Assembly (NCBI GenBank): GCA_902826815.1
Contig: CADEGF010000012.1
Span: 45,810 to 109,809 of the forward strand
Direction of reading: 5' to 3'
DNA: 64,000 bases
Source of the DNA: an uncultured Mycobacteriaceae bacterium
Lineage (GTDB): Bacteria > Actinomycetota > Actinomycetes > Mycobacteriales > Mycobacteriaceae
Shown: piece after piece, positions 14,756 through 25,597 of the stretch
Position numbering within the stretch: the stretch's first letter is position 1
Layout: the number at the start of each line of letters is the position of its first letter
Made by a program: the position numbers and the translations under genes
The notes under the pieces: model-generated
What the model was told of the DNA's origin: nothing
The model's database searches: none
What the model saw: the letters and a program-made list of their open reading frames with translations, nothing else

Positions 14756-17301
14756 GCGGGCTGGTCGACCATTTGCGCGATCACGGCGACCGGGTCGCGG
14801 TGCTGACCGACGCCACGTCGCTGACCTACACCGAACTCGCCGACCGGGTGTCAGATGTCGCCGCGCGGCTCGGCGGAACCCGCAGGCTGGTACTGCTCGA
14901 GACGTATAACGACCTGCCCACGCTCGTGCATTACCTCGGCGCGCTTGCAGGCGATCACGTCGTGCTGCCGATGTCCCCCGGCCGCGGTCACTCCGGCGTG
15001 CTCCTTGCCTATGACCCCGATGTCGTCATCGACGCCGACGGCATCCATGAGCGACGGCAAGGCAGTGCACACCGGCTGCACCCCGACCTCGCCCTGCTGC
15101 TGTCCACCTCGGGCAGTACCGGTTCGCCGAAGTTGGTCCGGCTGTCTCGCTGCAATCTCGCCGCCAACGCCAAAGCGATCGCCGAGTACCTGGACATCCG
15201 GCAAACAGACAGGGCCGCAACCACTCTGCCGATGTCGTACTGCTACGGCCTGTCGGTGATCCACACCCACCTGCTCCGGGGCGCCGGACTCATCCTCACC
15301 GATCGTTCGGTGGTCGACGAAGAGTTCTGGACGTTGTTCCGTGCGCACCGCGGCACATCGTTCGCCGCCGTGCCGTACACCTTCGAGATGCTCGATCGGA
15401 TCGGCTTCGACGGCATCGACCTGCCCGATCTGCGCTACCTCACCCAGGCAGGCGGCCGGCTGTCGCCGGACCGAGTGCGCAGTTTCGCGGCGCTCGGCAA
15501 CCGCAAGGGCTGGCAGCTGTTCGTCATGTACGGCGCAACAGAGGCCACCGCCAGGATGGCCTATTTACCACCGGACCTCGCCGAATCACAGCCCGAGTCG
15601 ATCGGGCGCCCGATCCCCGGCGGCTCCTTCACACTCGAACCGCTCGAAGGGTGGTCGGAGCCCGACGTCGGCGAATTGTTTTACCGGGGACCGAACGTGA
15701 TGATGGGCTACGCGCACGCCGCAGCCGATCTTGCGCTCGGCAAGACCGTCGACACGCTGCGCACCGGCGATGTCGCGCGACGCACCTCCGACGGCCTCTA
15801 CGAGGTGATCGGCCGCAGCAGCCGCTTCGTCAAGCTCTACGGGCTGCGCATCGACCTGCAACGGGTGGAGGCCGCGCTTAGCGCAGAAGGTGTGACTGCC
15901 TTCTGCATCGACGACGACGAACGGCTGGTGGTCGCGGCCGTAGCGCGTGACAGCGTTGCCGTGCAACGTATTACCGTCGCGGCATCCGGCCTGCCCGCAG
16001 CCGCCGTCCGCGCGATCGAGATGGCCGAACTGCCGCTGCTGCCGTCAGGTAAGCCGGACTATCAGGCCATCCGTGAGCTCGCTCGTGGAATCGACGACCC
16101 GGCGAAATCCTCCGGCGACCTCCGCGCAGTGTTCGCCGATGTGCTGCAGATCGATGCCAGGACGATCCGCCCCGAGCAGAGCTTCGTCGACCTCGGCGGC
16201 AACTCGCTGTCGTATGTGGCGATGTCGGTCCGGCTGGAGCGGGCGCTTGGCCGCCTCCCGTCGGACTGGCAGAGTCGGCCGTTGGCCGAACTGGAGCGCA
16301 TGACACCGCCCGAACGGCGATCCTGGCCGTGGCTCGGCGCGACACTGGAGACCAGCGTCGCGCTGCGCGCGGCGGCCATCGTGTTGATCGTCGGATCGCA
16401 CGCAACGCTCTACGAGATGTGGGGCGGCGCGCACCTGCTACTTGGCATCGCGGGCTACAACTTCGGCCGGTTCTGCCTGACGCCCGTGCCTCGCGCGGAT
16501 CGAGTTCGCCACCTGCGCAAGACGATTACCTGGATCGTCGTGCCCTCGGTGCTCTGGATAGCCCTGGCGTTGCTGATCACCAACGACTATCACTGGACGA
16601 ACCTGTTCCTCGTCGAGAAGTTCTTCGGCCCCGACGACAGCATGACCGCCGGCCGTCTCTGGTTCATCGAGGTGCTGGTCTGGATTCTGGTGGCCCTGAC
16701 CCTGGTGGTCTGGCTACCCGCCGCCGACAGGATGGAGCGACGACGGCCGTTCGCGTTCGCGGCGGTGTTCCTGGTCTTCGGGCTGGCCGTGCGCTACGAC
16801 CTGTTGGGGCTGCACTTCGGCCGCGAGGCGTGGTTCACGATCCTCGCGTTCTGGTTCTTCGCGGTGGGTTGGGCGGCGGCGAAATCCTCCACGGTGTGGC
16901 AGCGGCTGCTGGTGACAGTGGTGTTGGTCGTCAGCCTGCACGGCTACTTCGAGAACACCCATCGCGAGATGCTGGTGCTGGCAGGCTTCCTGCTGCTGAT
17001 CTGGCTGCCCGCGATCCGATGCCCGGGCTGGTGCACCGTCTTCGCCGGAACCGTCGCTGAGGCATCGCTTTACACCTACCTGACGCACTACCAGATCTAT
17101 CCGTTGTTCGACGCCCATCCGCTTCTCGGCGTCATCGGGGCGATCGTCATCGGCGTTTTGATCACCCGACTGGTCAACGGGACGCGGACGTGGATCCGCG
17201 AGCACCGAAGGCGACCACGAGTGAGGATCGCAGCGAGGCACGAGCGAGGACCGGTGGGCCCACGCCCGAAGGGCAGGGGACGACTGGGAGCCGAGGCATG
17301 A
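14752..17301 (+). CDS. Adenylation-carrier-membrane acyltransferase fusion (A-PCP-AT3)
   Basis: 849 aa in three parts. Residues 1-440 are an AMP-forming adenylation domain with STSGSTGSPK (118-127), YGATEA (260-265), TGD (338-340) and the catalytic Lys K434 in LPSGKPDY. Residues 450-510 are a carrier domain with LGGNS and phosphopantetheine Ser S485. Residues about 530-820 hold around 10 membrane segments starting with the R-X10-H motif of acyltransferase-3 proteins (R539, H550). The protein should activate a carboxylic acid, load it on its own carrier and pass it to an acceptor at or across the membrane. The position of the Asp that binds the alpha-amino group in amino-acid-specific domains is not Asp here (YCYGL), so an ordinary amino acid is less likely. 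The substrate is unknown. The C-terminal tail is very basic. Confidence 0.85.
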   Translation: MSGLVDHLRDHGDRVAVLTDATSLTYTELADRVSDVAARLGGTRRLVLLETYNDLPTLVHYLGALAGDHVVLPMSPGRGHSGVLLAYDPDVVIDADGIHERRQGSAHRLHPDLALLLSTSGSTGSPKLVRLSRCNLAANAKAIAEYLDIRQTDRAATTLPMSYCYGLSVIHTHLLRGAGLILTDRSVVDEEFWTLFRAHRGTSFAAVPYTFEMLDRIGFDGIDLPDLRYLTQAGGRLSPDRVRSFAALGNRKGWQLFVMYGATEATARMAYLPPDLAESQPESIGRPIPGGSFTLEPLEGWSEPDVGELFYRGPNVMMGYAHAAADLALGKTVDTLRTGDVARRTSDGLYEVIGRSSRFVKLYGLRIDLQRVEAALSAEGVTAFCIDDDERLVVAAVARDSVAVQRITVAASGLPAAAVRAIEMAELPLLPSGKPDYQAIRELARGIDDPAKSSGDLRAVFADVLQIDARTIRPEQSFVDLGGNSLSYVAMSVRLERALGRLPSDWQSRPLAELERMTPPERRSWPWLGATLETSVALRAAAIVLIVGSHATLYEMWGGAHLLLGIAGYNFGRFCLTPVPRADRVRHLRKTITWIVVPSVLWIALALLITNDYHWTNLFLVEKFFGPDDSMTAGRLWFIEVLVWILVALTLVVWLPAADRMERRRPFAFAAVFLVFGLAVRYDLLGLHFGREAWFTILAFWFFAVGWAAAKSSTVWQRLLVTVVLVVSLHGYFENTHREMLVLAGFLLLIWLPAIRCPGWCTVFAGTVAEASLYTYLTHYQIYPLFDAHPLLGVIGAIVIGVLITRLVNGTRTWIREHRRRPRVRIAARHERGPVGPRPKGRGRLGAEA

Positions 17302-17317
17302 GAGAGCGAGCGGGCCG

Positions 17318-18127
17318 CTACCGCGGCTTCGGTTCCCGCTCTGCGATAAGCCCCTCCTGGACCGCGGTTGCGGCGATGACACCGTCGGCGCGAACGAGGC
17401 TGCCCGTCACGACACCGCGGCCCCGCGCGGCGGTAGGTGACCGCGTTTCCAGCAGGTTCCATTCGTCCGCGCGCACCGGCCGGTGAAACCAGATCGACGA
17501 ATCGGTGGTGCCGCTGCGGTGCGTGCGGGCCTGCATCGAGTGCCCGTGCACCTGCAGGGCGGGGTCGATCATGTACACGTCGGTGACGTAGACGGCGACG
17601 AGGGTGTGGATCAGTGGCTCGTCGGGGATCGGAACCGTTGCCCGCCACCAGAATCGCCGCACGAACTCGCCGCCGGTGTTCTTGTCGTCGATCCTGATGT
17701 CCAGTTCGTCGAGCGGCATCGACGGGGCGGGTCCGGCGGGTCCGGTCTGCGGCAGCGTGTCCGGGTCGCCCACGCGGGCGTGGTCGCCGTGTTCGGGCCC
17801 CGGCAGATCCACCGCGAAGGACACCGACGATGTCGTCAGCAGGCGGCCGTCCTGGCGGGCATCGATCCGGCGCGCCGCGGCGGTTCTGCCGTCGAACACC
17901 GGGGTGACCGTGTACTCGACGGGATCGCCCGCCTGGCCCCCGCGCAGGAACTGCAGATGCATGTTCGTTGGCAGTCGGTCGGAATCGACGGTCCGACATG
18001 CCGCGGCGAGGCTCTGCGCGACGAACTGGCCGCCGTAGGAGCGCTTGCCCTCAGGGCCGCTGGCAGGCCCGATCCATATGTTGTCGGCACCGGGGTGGAG
18101 TTCCAGCAGTTTGAGCAGCCGGCTCAT
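17318..18127 (-). CDS. Acyl-CoA thioesterase, TesB-like double hotdog
   Basis: 269 aa. Two hotdog halves are visible: an N-terminal one with SYGGQFVAQSLAAACRTV and FLRGGQAGDPVEYTV, and a C-terminal one with IHTLVAVYVTD and HSMQARTHRSGTTDSSIWFHRP. TesB-type enzymes hydrolyse acyl-CoA to the free acid and CoA. The ATG at 18125-18127 overlaps the CoA-transferase stop (ATGA). It is the last gene of a minus-strand operon with the CoA-transferase and E1 genes, so it could release the acid from the CoA ester made there. Confidence 0.85.
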   Translation of the reverse strand: MSRLLKLLELHPGADNIWIGPASGPEGKRSYGGQFVAQSLAAACRTVDSDRLPTNMHLQFLRGGQAGDPVEYTVTPVFDGRTAAARRIDARQDGRLLTTSSVSFAVDLPGPEHGDHARVGDPDTLPQTGPAGPAPSMPLDELDIRIDDKNTGGEFVRRFWWRATVPIPDEPLIHTLVAVYVTDVYMIDPALQVHGHSMQARTHRSGTTDSSIWFHRPVRADEWNLLETRSPTAARGRGVVTGSLVRADGVIAATAVQEGLIAEREPKPR

Positions 18128-19323
18128 CGAACGGTCCCCGACTCGTTGAGCGCCTCGAGGTCGCCCTCGCTGAGCCCGAGCCATTCGGTGAGCACGCCTG
18201 CGGTGTCGTCGCCGAGCGCCGGTGCGGCGACCGCGGGCGCGTAGTCGCCGTTGATCGCGACGGGCAGGCCCGGCGCCAGATATTCGCCGATTCGAGGCTG
18301 GTCCAGCCGGGTGAACATCGGATTGGCCGTCACCCGGTCGTCGTCGGCCACTTCGGCGAAGGTGCGGTAGCGCTCCCACAGAACCGATGACGCCGACAGC
18401 GCATCGGCGACATCCGACGCCGGGTGCGTGGAAAACCACTCGCCGAACAGTCCGGTCAGCGCGTCGCGGTGACGGTACCGGTCACCTTCGTCGGTGAAGT
18501 CGGCGTTGAGCGCTTCAGCAAGTGCGGCAACGGCGTTGGTGGTCCCGGTGAGTTCGGTCAGATCGCGGAAGTGGCGCCGGGTGAGTGCGACGATCATGAA
18601 CGACACCCCGTCGCTGCTGGTGAACTCCTGGCCGTACTGCCCGTAGATCGAGTTTCCGATCCGTTCCCGCGTCGAGCCGTTCACCATCACCTCGGTGAGG
18701 AAGCTGAGATTGCCCGCTGTCGCGAGCGCGACGTTCTCCAGCGGGATGGAGATCCGCTGGCCGCCTCCGGTGCTGTCGCGGTGGCGCAGCGCGGTGACGA
18801 CCGACAGCGCCGCGTAGATGCCGCATGAGACATCCCACGCGGGCAGCACATGGTTGACCGGGCTTGCGAGGTCGGGCGGCCCCGTCACCATCGGGAATCC
18901 GAGACCGGCGTTGACGGTGTAGTCCACGCCCGTACCGCCGTCGGCGCGGCCGGACACTTCGACATAGATCAGGTCGGGCCGCAGCCTCGTCAACGTGTCG
19001 TAGGAATGCCATTCGCGCCCGGCGACATTCGTGATCAACACCCCGGCGTCGACGATCAGCCGCTGTACGAGATCCTGGCCGTCCGGCGAGCGGAAATCGG
19101 CGGCCACCGACCGCTTGCCCTTGTTCAGCCCGGCCCAGTAGATGCTCGCGCCTTCGTCGGTGACCGGCCAGCGAAGGTAGTCGGCGGCACCGTCGATCGG
19201 ATCGACGCGCACCACCTCAGCGCCGAGCTGAGCCAGCGTCATCCCGGCCAACGGCACCGCGACGAAGCTCGAGATCTCGACGATCCGCACACCGGCCAAG
19301 GGTCGCGTCGGGTCACCACTCAC
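18124..19323 (-). CDS. CaiB/BaiF family III CoA-transferase
   Basis: 399 aa, the normal size. The N-terminus GVRIVEISSFVAVPLAGMTLAQLGAEVVRVDP and NKGKRSVAADF are typical. These enzymes move CoA between carboxylic acids. The usual VxVSLLDA-type segment after GGGQR reads ISIPLENVALA, so the family's catalytic region is diverged. The GTG start has no good Shine-Dalgarno; translation may depend on the E1 gene ending 23 bp upstream. It is one of four tightly packed genes. Confidence 0.85.
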   Translation of the reverse strand: MSGDPTRPLAGVRIVEISSFVAVPLAGMTLAQLGAEVVRVDPIDGAADYLRWPVTDEGASIYWAGLNKGKRSVAADFRSPDGQDLVQRLIVDAGVLITNVAGREWHSYDTLTRLRPDLIYVEVSGRADGGTGVDYTVNAGLGFPMVTGPPDLASPVNHVLPAWDVSCGIYAALSVVTALRHRDSTGGGQRISIPLENVALATAGNLSFLTEVMVNGSTRERIGNSIYGQYGQEFTSSDGVSFMIVALTRRHFRDLTELTGTTNAVAALAEALNADFTDEGDRYRHRDALTGLFGEWFSTHPASDVADALSASSVLWERYRTFAEVADDDRVTANPMFTRLDQPRIGEYLAPGLPVAINGDYAPAVAAPALGDDTAGVLTEWLGLSEGDLEALNESGTVR

Positions 19324-19346
19324 CGGCTCAAGCTATCAATCGCGCC

Positions 19347-21521
<2,175 letters not shown>

Positions 21522-21533
21522 GGGTCTCCTGGT

Positions 21534-22451
21534 TCAGCGACTGATCGTGGGACGGGCCACCACGTTACGGATGAAAGCGACGATCTGTGCGGCCCCGGTC
21601 CGGTCCTGGTCCTGGTCGGGGTCGTAGATCGCGATGCTGCCCCCGATGCATGACGCCGACGTGGTGAACAGCGCCATCACCATGTCGGTGAGCTGATCCC
21701 AGGTCAGGCCACCTGGCTCGGCGGGGAAGTCGGGCAATCCCTGCGCAGGGAACTCGATCGGATCGAGCACGTCGAGGTCGATGTGCAGCCACCACCTGTC
21801 CACGCCCGCGGCCAGCTGTTCGATGGCGCGGCGTCCCGCCCCTGCGGGGTCGTCGGCGACCTCGGCGAGCGGTGCCACCCACACCCCGTTGTCGGCGAGC
21901 GTGCCGACATTGAACTGTCGCCGCCACGCGTCGTCACGCGGGCCGAGTACGACGATCCGGTCGCGTCGCAGCGCCGGAAGCCGAGAGCCGAGTTCGCCGC
22001 CGAGCGTTCGTCCCGTCAGCCCGAGCAGCAGCCCGAGCTCGGTGTTGGCGGCTTCGCCGTCCTCGGACACGTCGAGCGGCATGGTGTCCTCGTGCCCGTC
22101 GATGAACACAAGGCCGACCTCGCCGACGTGGTCGCGCAGCCCCGTGACGATGCCGAGCAGCGTGGAGCAGTCGCCGCCATAGACGATCGGTAACCTGCCC
22201 GACGTCACCGCCGACCCGACGCGCTCGTTGAGCGCACGCGTCATCGCCAGCAGCGCGCATTCGTTGATCAGGCTGGTCGGACCGCGCGACGGGTCACCGC
22301 CAGGCAGGTCGAGCTCACAGTGGCCCGCGACGTGGTGGTGTTCGAACGCGTCGAGCAGCCCGGCGTCGACAAGCGCGTTCGCCGCCCGCGCCTGGTTGCC
22401 CGGTCGCCCATAGCCGTCGAACGGAACGCCGATCAGCTCGATCTGTGCCAC
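21534..22451 (-). CDS. Arginase/agmatinase-fold protein with one altered metal ligand
   Basis: 305 aa. The ureohydrolase fold is shown by YGGDCSTLLG (residues 91-100), FIDGHEDT (117-123) and HIDLDVLDP (223-231). Five of the six usual Mn ligands are present (D118, H120, D122, D225, D227). The first, the His of GGDHS, is Cys95. Enzymes of this fold hydrolyse guanidino or formimino groups to urea or formamide. The Cys change may alter metal use or activity. It is first in an operon with a 2-oxoacid dehydrogenase E1, a CoA-transferase and a thioesterase. The compound it acts on is unknown. Start GTG. Confidence 0.8.
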   Translation of the reverse strand: MAQIELIGVPFDGYGRPGNQARAANALVDAGLLDAFEHHHVAGHCELDLPGGDPSRGPTSLINECALLAMTRALNERVGSAVTSGRLPIVYGGDCSTLLGIVTGLRDHVGEVGLVFIDGHEDTMPLDVSEDGEAANTELGLLLGLTGRTLGGELGSRLPALRRDRIVVLGPRDDAWRRQFNVGTLADNGVWVAPLAEVADDPAGAGRRAIEQLAAGVDRWWLHIDLDVLDPIEFPAQGLPDFPAEPGGLTWDQLTDMVMALFTTSASCIGGSIAIYDPDQDQDRTGAAQIVAFIRNVVARPTISR

Positions 22452-22549
22452 ACCCAGAACATTAGGTCGAGCGAACCGTCGCGTCGTTGCGAATCACGGA
22501 GCGATTTCGGCGCGCTAATAAACGCTCAGCATCGATTACCGCGCCGGAA

Positions 22550-23323
22550 TCACACCAGCTCGATTGCTTCGGCAATGCTCGGCAGGATGCGGCTTGGCCG
22601 GAACGGATACCGGTCCACGTCGTCGCGGGTGGTCGACCCGGTCAGCACAAGGATCGTCTCCAGACCCGCCTCGATGCCCGCGACGACATCGGTGTCCATC
22701 CGGTCGCCCACCATGTAGGTGTTCTCGGAATGCGCCTCGATGCGGTTGAGCGCGCTGCGGAACATCATCGGGTTCGGCTTGCCGACGAAGTACGGGTCCC
22801 GGCCCGTCGCCTTGGTGATCATCGCCGCGACCGATCCCGTGGCGGGCGTCGGCCCTTCTGCCGACGGTCCGGTGACGTCGGGGTTGGTCGCGATGAACCG
22901 TGCGCCGGCCAGGATGAGCCGGATCGCCTTGGTGATCGCCTCGAACGAGTAGGTGCGCGTCTCACCGAGCACGACGAAGTCCGGCTCGACGTCGGTGAGC
23001 GTGTAGCCGACCTCATGCAGCGCGGTCGTCAGCCCCGCCTCGCCGATGACGTAGGCCGACCCGCCGGGCAACTGGTCGCCGAGAAAGGCCGCCGTCGCCA
23101 GCGCCGACGTCCAGATCGCCGATTCCGGTACCGACAGGCCCGACCGGGCCAACCGCGCCGAAAGGTCGCGCGGCGTGAAGATCGAGTTGTTGGTCAGGAC
23201 GAGGAAGGGTCGCTTCTTTTCGACGAGGCGTTGCAGAAACTCGGCGGCCCCCGGTAAGGCACGCTCCTCGTGGACCAGGACACCGTCCATGTCTGTCAGC
23301 CAGCACTCAGGCTTGGATCGCAC
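22550..23323 (-). CDS. HAD-superfamily phosphatase, NagD-like (class IIA)
   Basis: 257 aa. The HAD motifs are in order: CWLTDMDGVLVHE with nucleophile Asp, LTNNS, a cap with the NagD-type FIATNPD, then VGKPNPMMF and YMVGDRMDTDVVAGIEAG. These enzymes remove phosphate from small metabolites. I chose the GTG at 23321-23323, which has GGGAG upstream and puts the first motif near residue 11; a start about 30 codons earlier would add a tail without similarity. It stands alone, 98 bp from the arginase-like gene. Confidence 0.88.
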   Translation of the reverse strand: MRSKPECWLTDMDGVLVHEERALPGAAEFLQRLVEKKRPFLVLTNNSIFTPRDLSARLARSGLSVPESAIWTSALATAAFLGDQLPGGSAYVIGEAGLTTALHEVGYTLTDVEPDFVVLGETRTYSFEAITKAIRLILAGARFIATNPDVTGPSAEGPTPATGSVAAMITKATGRDPYFVGKPNPMMFRSALNRIEAHSENTYMVGDRMDTDVVAGIEAGLETILVLTGSTTRDDVDRYPFRPSRILPSIAEAIELV

Positions 23324-23359
23324 GCGCCCAGTCTCCCAATTCCGTCCGTTGGCATCTGG

Positions 23360-23403
23360 AGCTTCACAACAAATCCCGGGAAGCTTCACAACAACTTTCG
23401 GGA
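23360..23403. repeat. Two tandem 22-bp direct repeats in the methyltransferase leader
   Basis: Positions 23360-23381 and 23382-23403 are the same 22-bp unit, with three mismatches. The first 13 bp (AGCTTCACAACAA) and the last five are identical. The period equals about two turns of the helix. It lies 47 bp before the methyltransferase start, so it may be a binding site for a regulator. Confidence 0.7.
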
Positions 23404-23449
23404 ATGGGTGCCCGGTCATGGTTCGCTGAAACCCACGTGGAGGTGCGAT

Positions 23450-24556
23450 ATGTCAGATGACAGGTCCACAGTCGATGTGCAGCGCGAACGTCGGATGATG
23501 CGCGCTTTTCAGAATCCGGTGGTGTCCGCGCTACTGCACAGGCTCGTCAATCCGCAGGATGTCATCGAGGCCGGAATGGCGTTCTGGTCCTCGCGGCTGA
23601 TCCTGACCGCCGTCGAGAGCGGTGTGTTCACCCTTCTGGCGCATGGGCCGCTGTCGGCGGGGGAATTGATAGACCGGCTCGGATGGCACCCGCGGGCCGC
23701 GGCAACCGCACTGGACGCGCTGGTCGCCGCAGGGCTGCTGCGGCGCGACAAGGCGGGGCGATACGCCAACACCCTTCGGGCATCGACATTCCTCGACCGC
23801 GCGAAGTCGACCTATATCGGCGGCCTGATGGAGCTGTCGAGCACACGGCTCTACGAGCTGTGGTCGGGGCTGGACGACCTCTTGAAGACCGGTGTGCCAG
23901 CGGCGACGGAAGAGCGCGACGAGAATGAGTTCTTCGACGTTCTCTACCGCGATCCGGTCGCCCTGAAGACGTTCCTCTCGGGAATGACCGGTATCTCCAC
24001 CGGCGAAGCCACCCTGCTGGCGGCCCGCTTCCCGTGGAAACGCTTCACGACATTCGCCGATCTCGGCTGCGCCCAGGGCGCACTGCCGGTGCGGGTGGCG
24101 CTCACCCATGGCCATCTTGACGGCACGGGCTTCGATCTCCCGGTCGTCGAGTCGATCTTCACCGACTACGTGGAATCGTTCGGCCTCGACGACAGGCTCC
24201 GGTTCGCCGCGGGAGATTTCTTCAAAGACCCGCTGCCCAACGCCGACGTGCTCTCGTTCGGCCACGTCTTCCACGGCCAGAGCAGCGACGGACGGCGGGA
24301 TCTGGTGTGCAAGGCACGCGATGCGCTCCCCCGCGGGGGCGCGCTGATCGTCTACGACGCGATGACCGGGCCGGGCCGGTCCAGGAACCGCTTTCACAGC
24401 CTGTTATCGAGCCTCAACATCATGCTTGAGACGCGTGACGGCTACGAATCGACTACGTCTGATTGCGCAGATATGTTGCGGGCAAACGGATTCGGCGATG
24501 TCAAGGTGCGGCATCTGATCGGGCCGACGTCGATGGTTTACGGCTTCAAGATCTGA
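23450..24556 (+). CDS. SAM-dependent O-methyltransferase (family 2, CrtF/hydroxyneurosporene type)
   Basis: 368 aa. The N-terminal half is a helical dimerisation/winged-helix domain (AFWSSRLILTAVESGVFTLLAHGPLSAGELIDRLG, RAAATALDALVAAGLL). The C-terminal half is the SAM-binding Rossmann fold, with FADLGCAQGALPV for the usual DxGGGxG loop, RFAAGDFFKDPLPNADVLSFGHVFHG and a GALIVYDAM strand. It probably methylates a hydroxyl group on a small molecule. The ATG at 23450 is supported by GGAGGTG. No biosynthetic genes are adjacent, so the substrate is open. Confidence 0.85.
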   Translation: MSDDRSTVDVQRERRMMRAFQNPVVSALLHRLVNPQDVIEAGMAFWSSRLILTAVESGVFTLLAHGPLSAGELIDRLGWHPRAAATALDALVAAGLLRRDKAGRYANTLRASTFLDRAKSTYIGGLMELSSTRLYELWSGLDDLLKTGVPAATEERDENEFFDVLYRDPVALKTFLSGMTGISTGEATLLAARFPWKRFTTFADLGCAQGALPVRVALTHGHLDGTGFDLPVVESIFTDYVESFGLDDRLRFAAGDFFKDPLPNADVLSFGHVFHGQSSDGRRDLVCKARDALPRGGALIVYDAMTGPGRSRNRFHSLLSSLNIMLETRDGYESTTSDCADMLRANGFGDVKVRHLIGPTSMVYGFKI

Positions 24557-24591
24557 CTTTCCTGACTTTCCGCAGTGGGGTGGACATATTG

Positions 24592-24629
24592 CATACTCTT
24601 GGTATGTTATTACCTACCTAGAGTATGTT
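24592..24629. promoter_or_regulatory. Cluster of GTATG half-sites ahead of the NTF2/DUF3237/TetR genes
   Basis: CATAC-TCTTG-GTATG (24592-24606) is an inverted repeat, and GTATGTT occurs again at 24623-24629, 21 bp from its first copy. The outer CATACTC and GAGTATG also pair across 22 bp. The region is AT-rich and lies just before the Shine-Dalgarno of the NTF2-like gene. The TetR gene downstream is a plausible binder. Confidence 0.5.
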
Positions 24630-24651
24630 TCTTACAGCGATCGGAGCCGCC

Positions 24652-25047
24652 ATGTCCCCCACCGCCGCTACGGCCATCGACCTCAGAGCGATTTCGGAGA
24701 GCTATTTCGCCGCATGGGCGCAGCGAGATCCGGACGCCATCGTCGCGCTTCACACCGATGACACCCGGTTCTGGACCCACACGGGCGGCGAACCGGTCGA
24801 CGGCCGCGACGCCGTCCGCGCCACGTTCTCCCAGCTGTTCGAACTGTTCCCCGACTTCGCGTTCGAGACGTACCGGGTGTTCTACGGAGAAGACCACTGG
24901 GTGCTCGACTGGGCGCTGATATCCGGCAAGCGCCGTTTCGACTGCGTCGACATCGTCGTCGTCTCGCCCGACGGGCTGGTCGCCCGCAAGGACACGTTCA
25001 TCGACACGGTCCAGCTGCAGGCTGCAATGGAGACGGTGACCCGATGA
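24652..25047 (+). CDS. SnoaL/NTF2-like protein
   Basis: 131 aa. A single NTF2-like cone fold is suggested by the N-terminal helix SESYFAAWAQRDPDAIVALHTDDTRFWTHTGG, GRDAVRATFSQLFELFPD and the beta strands ending VARKDTFIDTVQLQ. Such proteins are small enzymes or ligand binders (polyketide cyclases, ketosteroid isomerase relatives). The ATG at 24652 has GGAG ahead; an earlier ATG at 24625 lacks one. Its stop overlaps the next start (ATGA), so it works with the DUF3237 protein. Function unknown. Confidence 0.8.
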   Translation: MSPTAATAIDLRAISESYFAAWAQRDPDAIVALHTDDTRFWTHTGGEPVDGRDAVRATFSQLFELFPDFAFETYRVFYGEDHWVLDWALISGKRRFDCVDIVVVSPDGLVARKDTFIDTVQLQAAMETVTR

Positions 25048-25547
25048 CGACCGTCGAGGCGGGCCATGCCCCCACAGAACAGCTGCCGCACTTCGACCGG
25101 TTGCCCGCCGAGCACCTTTTCGACATGCAGGTCGAACTTCAACCGCCGCAACTCATTTCCACGACGCTGGGCACCAGGCTGACGTTCATCGTCAACGGCG
25201 GCGTAATCGACGGACCACGGCTGCAAGGCGCGGTTCTGCCCGGCGGCGGCGACTGGCTGCTGGTCGGCAGCGACCAGATCGGCCGAGTCGACGTCCGCGT
25301 CACGCTGCGCACCCACGACGGTGCGCTCATCCACTACGAGACACGCGGCGTCATCAAGATTCCCGCCGACGGCCTGGATCGGCTCGCGGCAGGCGACACG
25401 TTGTCGTTCGACGAGACCTACGTCCGTACGACTCCGAAATTCGAGACGGCCGACGAGCGCTACACGTGGCTCAACGAGGTCGTGGCCATCGGCTATGGCG
25501 TCCTGCCGCCGAATGGCGTGGACTACCGCGTCTATCGGATTTTGTAG
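25044..25547 (+). CDS. DUF3237 protein
   Basis: 167 aa. The whole length fits DUF3237, a beta-barrel family of unknown function: VNGGVIDGPRLQGAVLPGGGDW, RVDVRVTLRTHDGALIHYETRGV and the C-terminal WLNEVVAIGYGVLPPNGVDYRVYRIL. Family members are often found with oxidoreductases for aromatic or steroid compounds. It is translationally coupled to the NTF2-like gene and followed 50 bp later by the TetR gene. Confidence 0.85.
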   Translation: MTTVEAGHAPTEQLPHFDRLPAEHLFDMQVELQPPQLISTTLGTRLTFIVNGGVIDGPRLQGAVLPGGGDWLLVGSDQIGRVDVRVTLRTHDGALIHYETRGVIKIPADGLDRLAAGDTLSFDETYVRTTPKFETADERYTWLNEVVAIGYGVLPPNGVDYRVYRIL

Positions 25548-25597
25548 CGGCGACGCGGCGGGGCAGTTCGTTGCTGGGCAGCCGTTATCGTGGGTTC

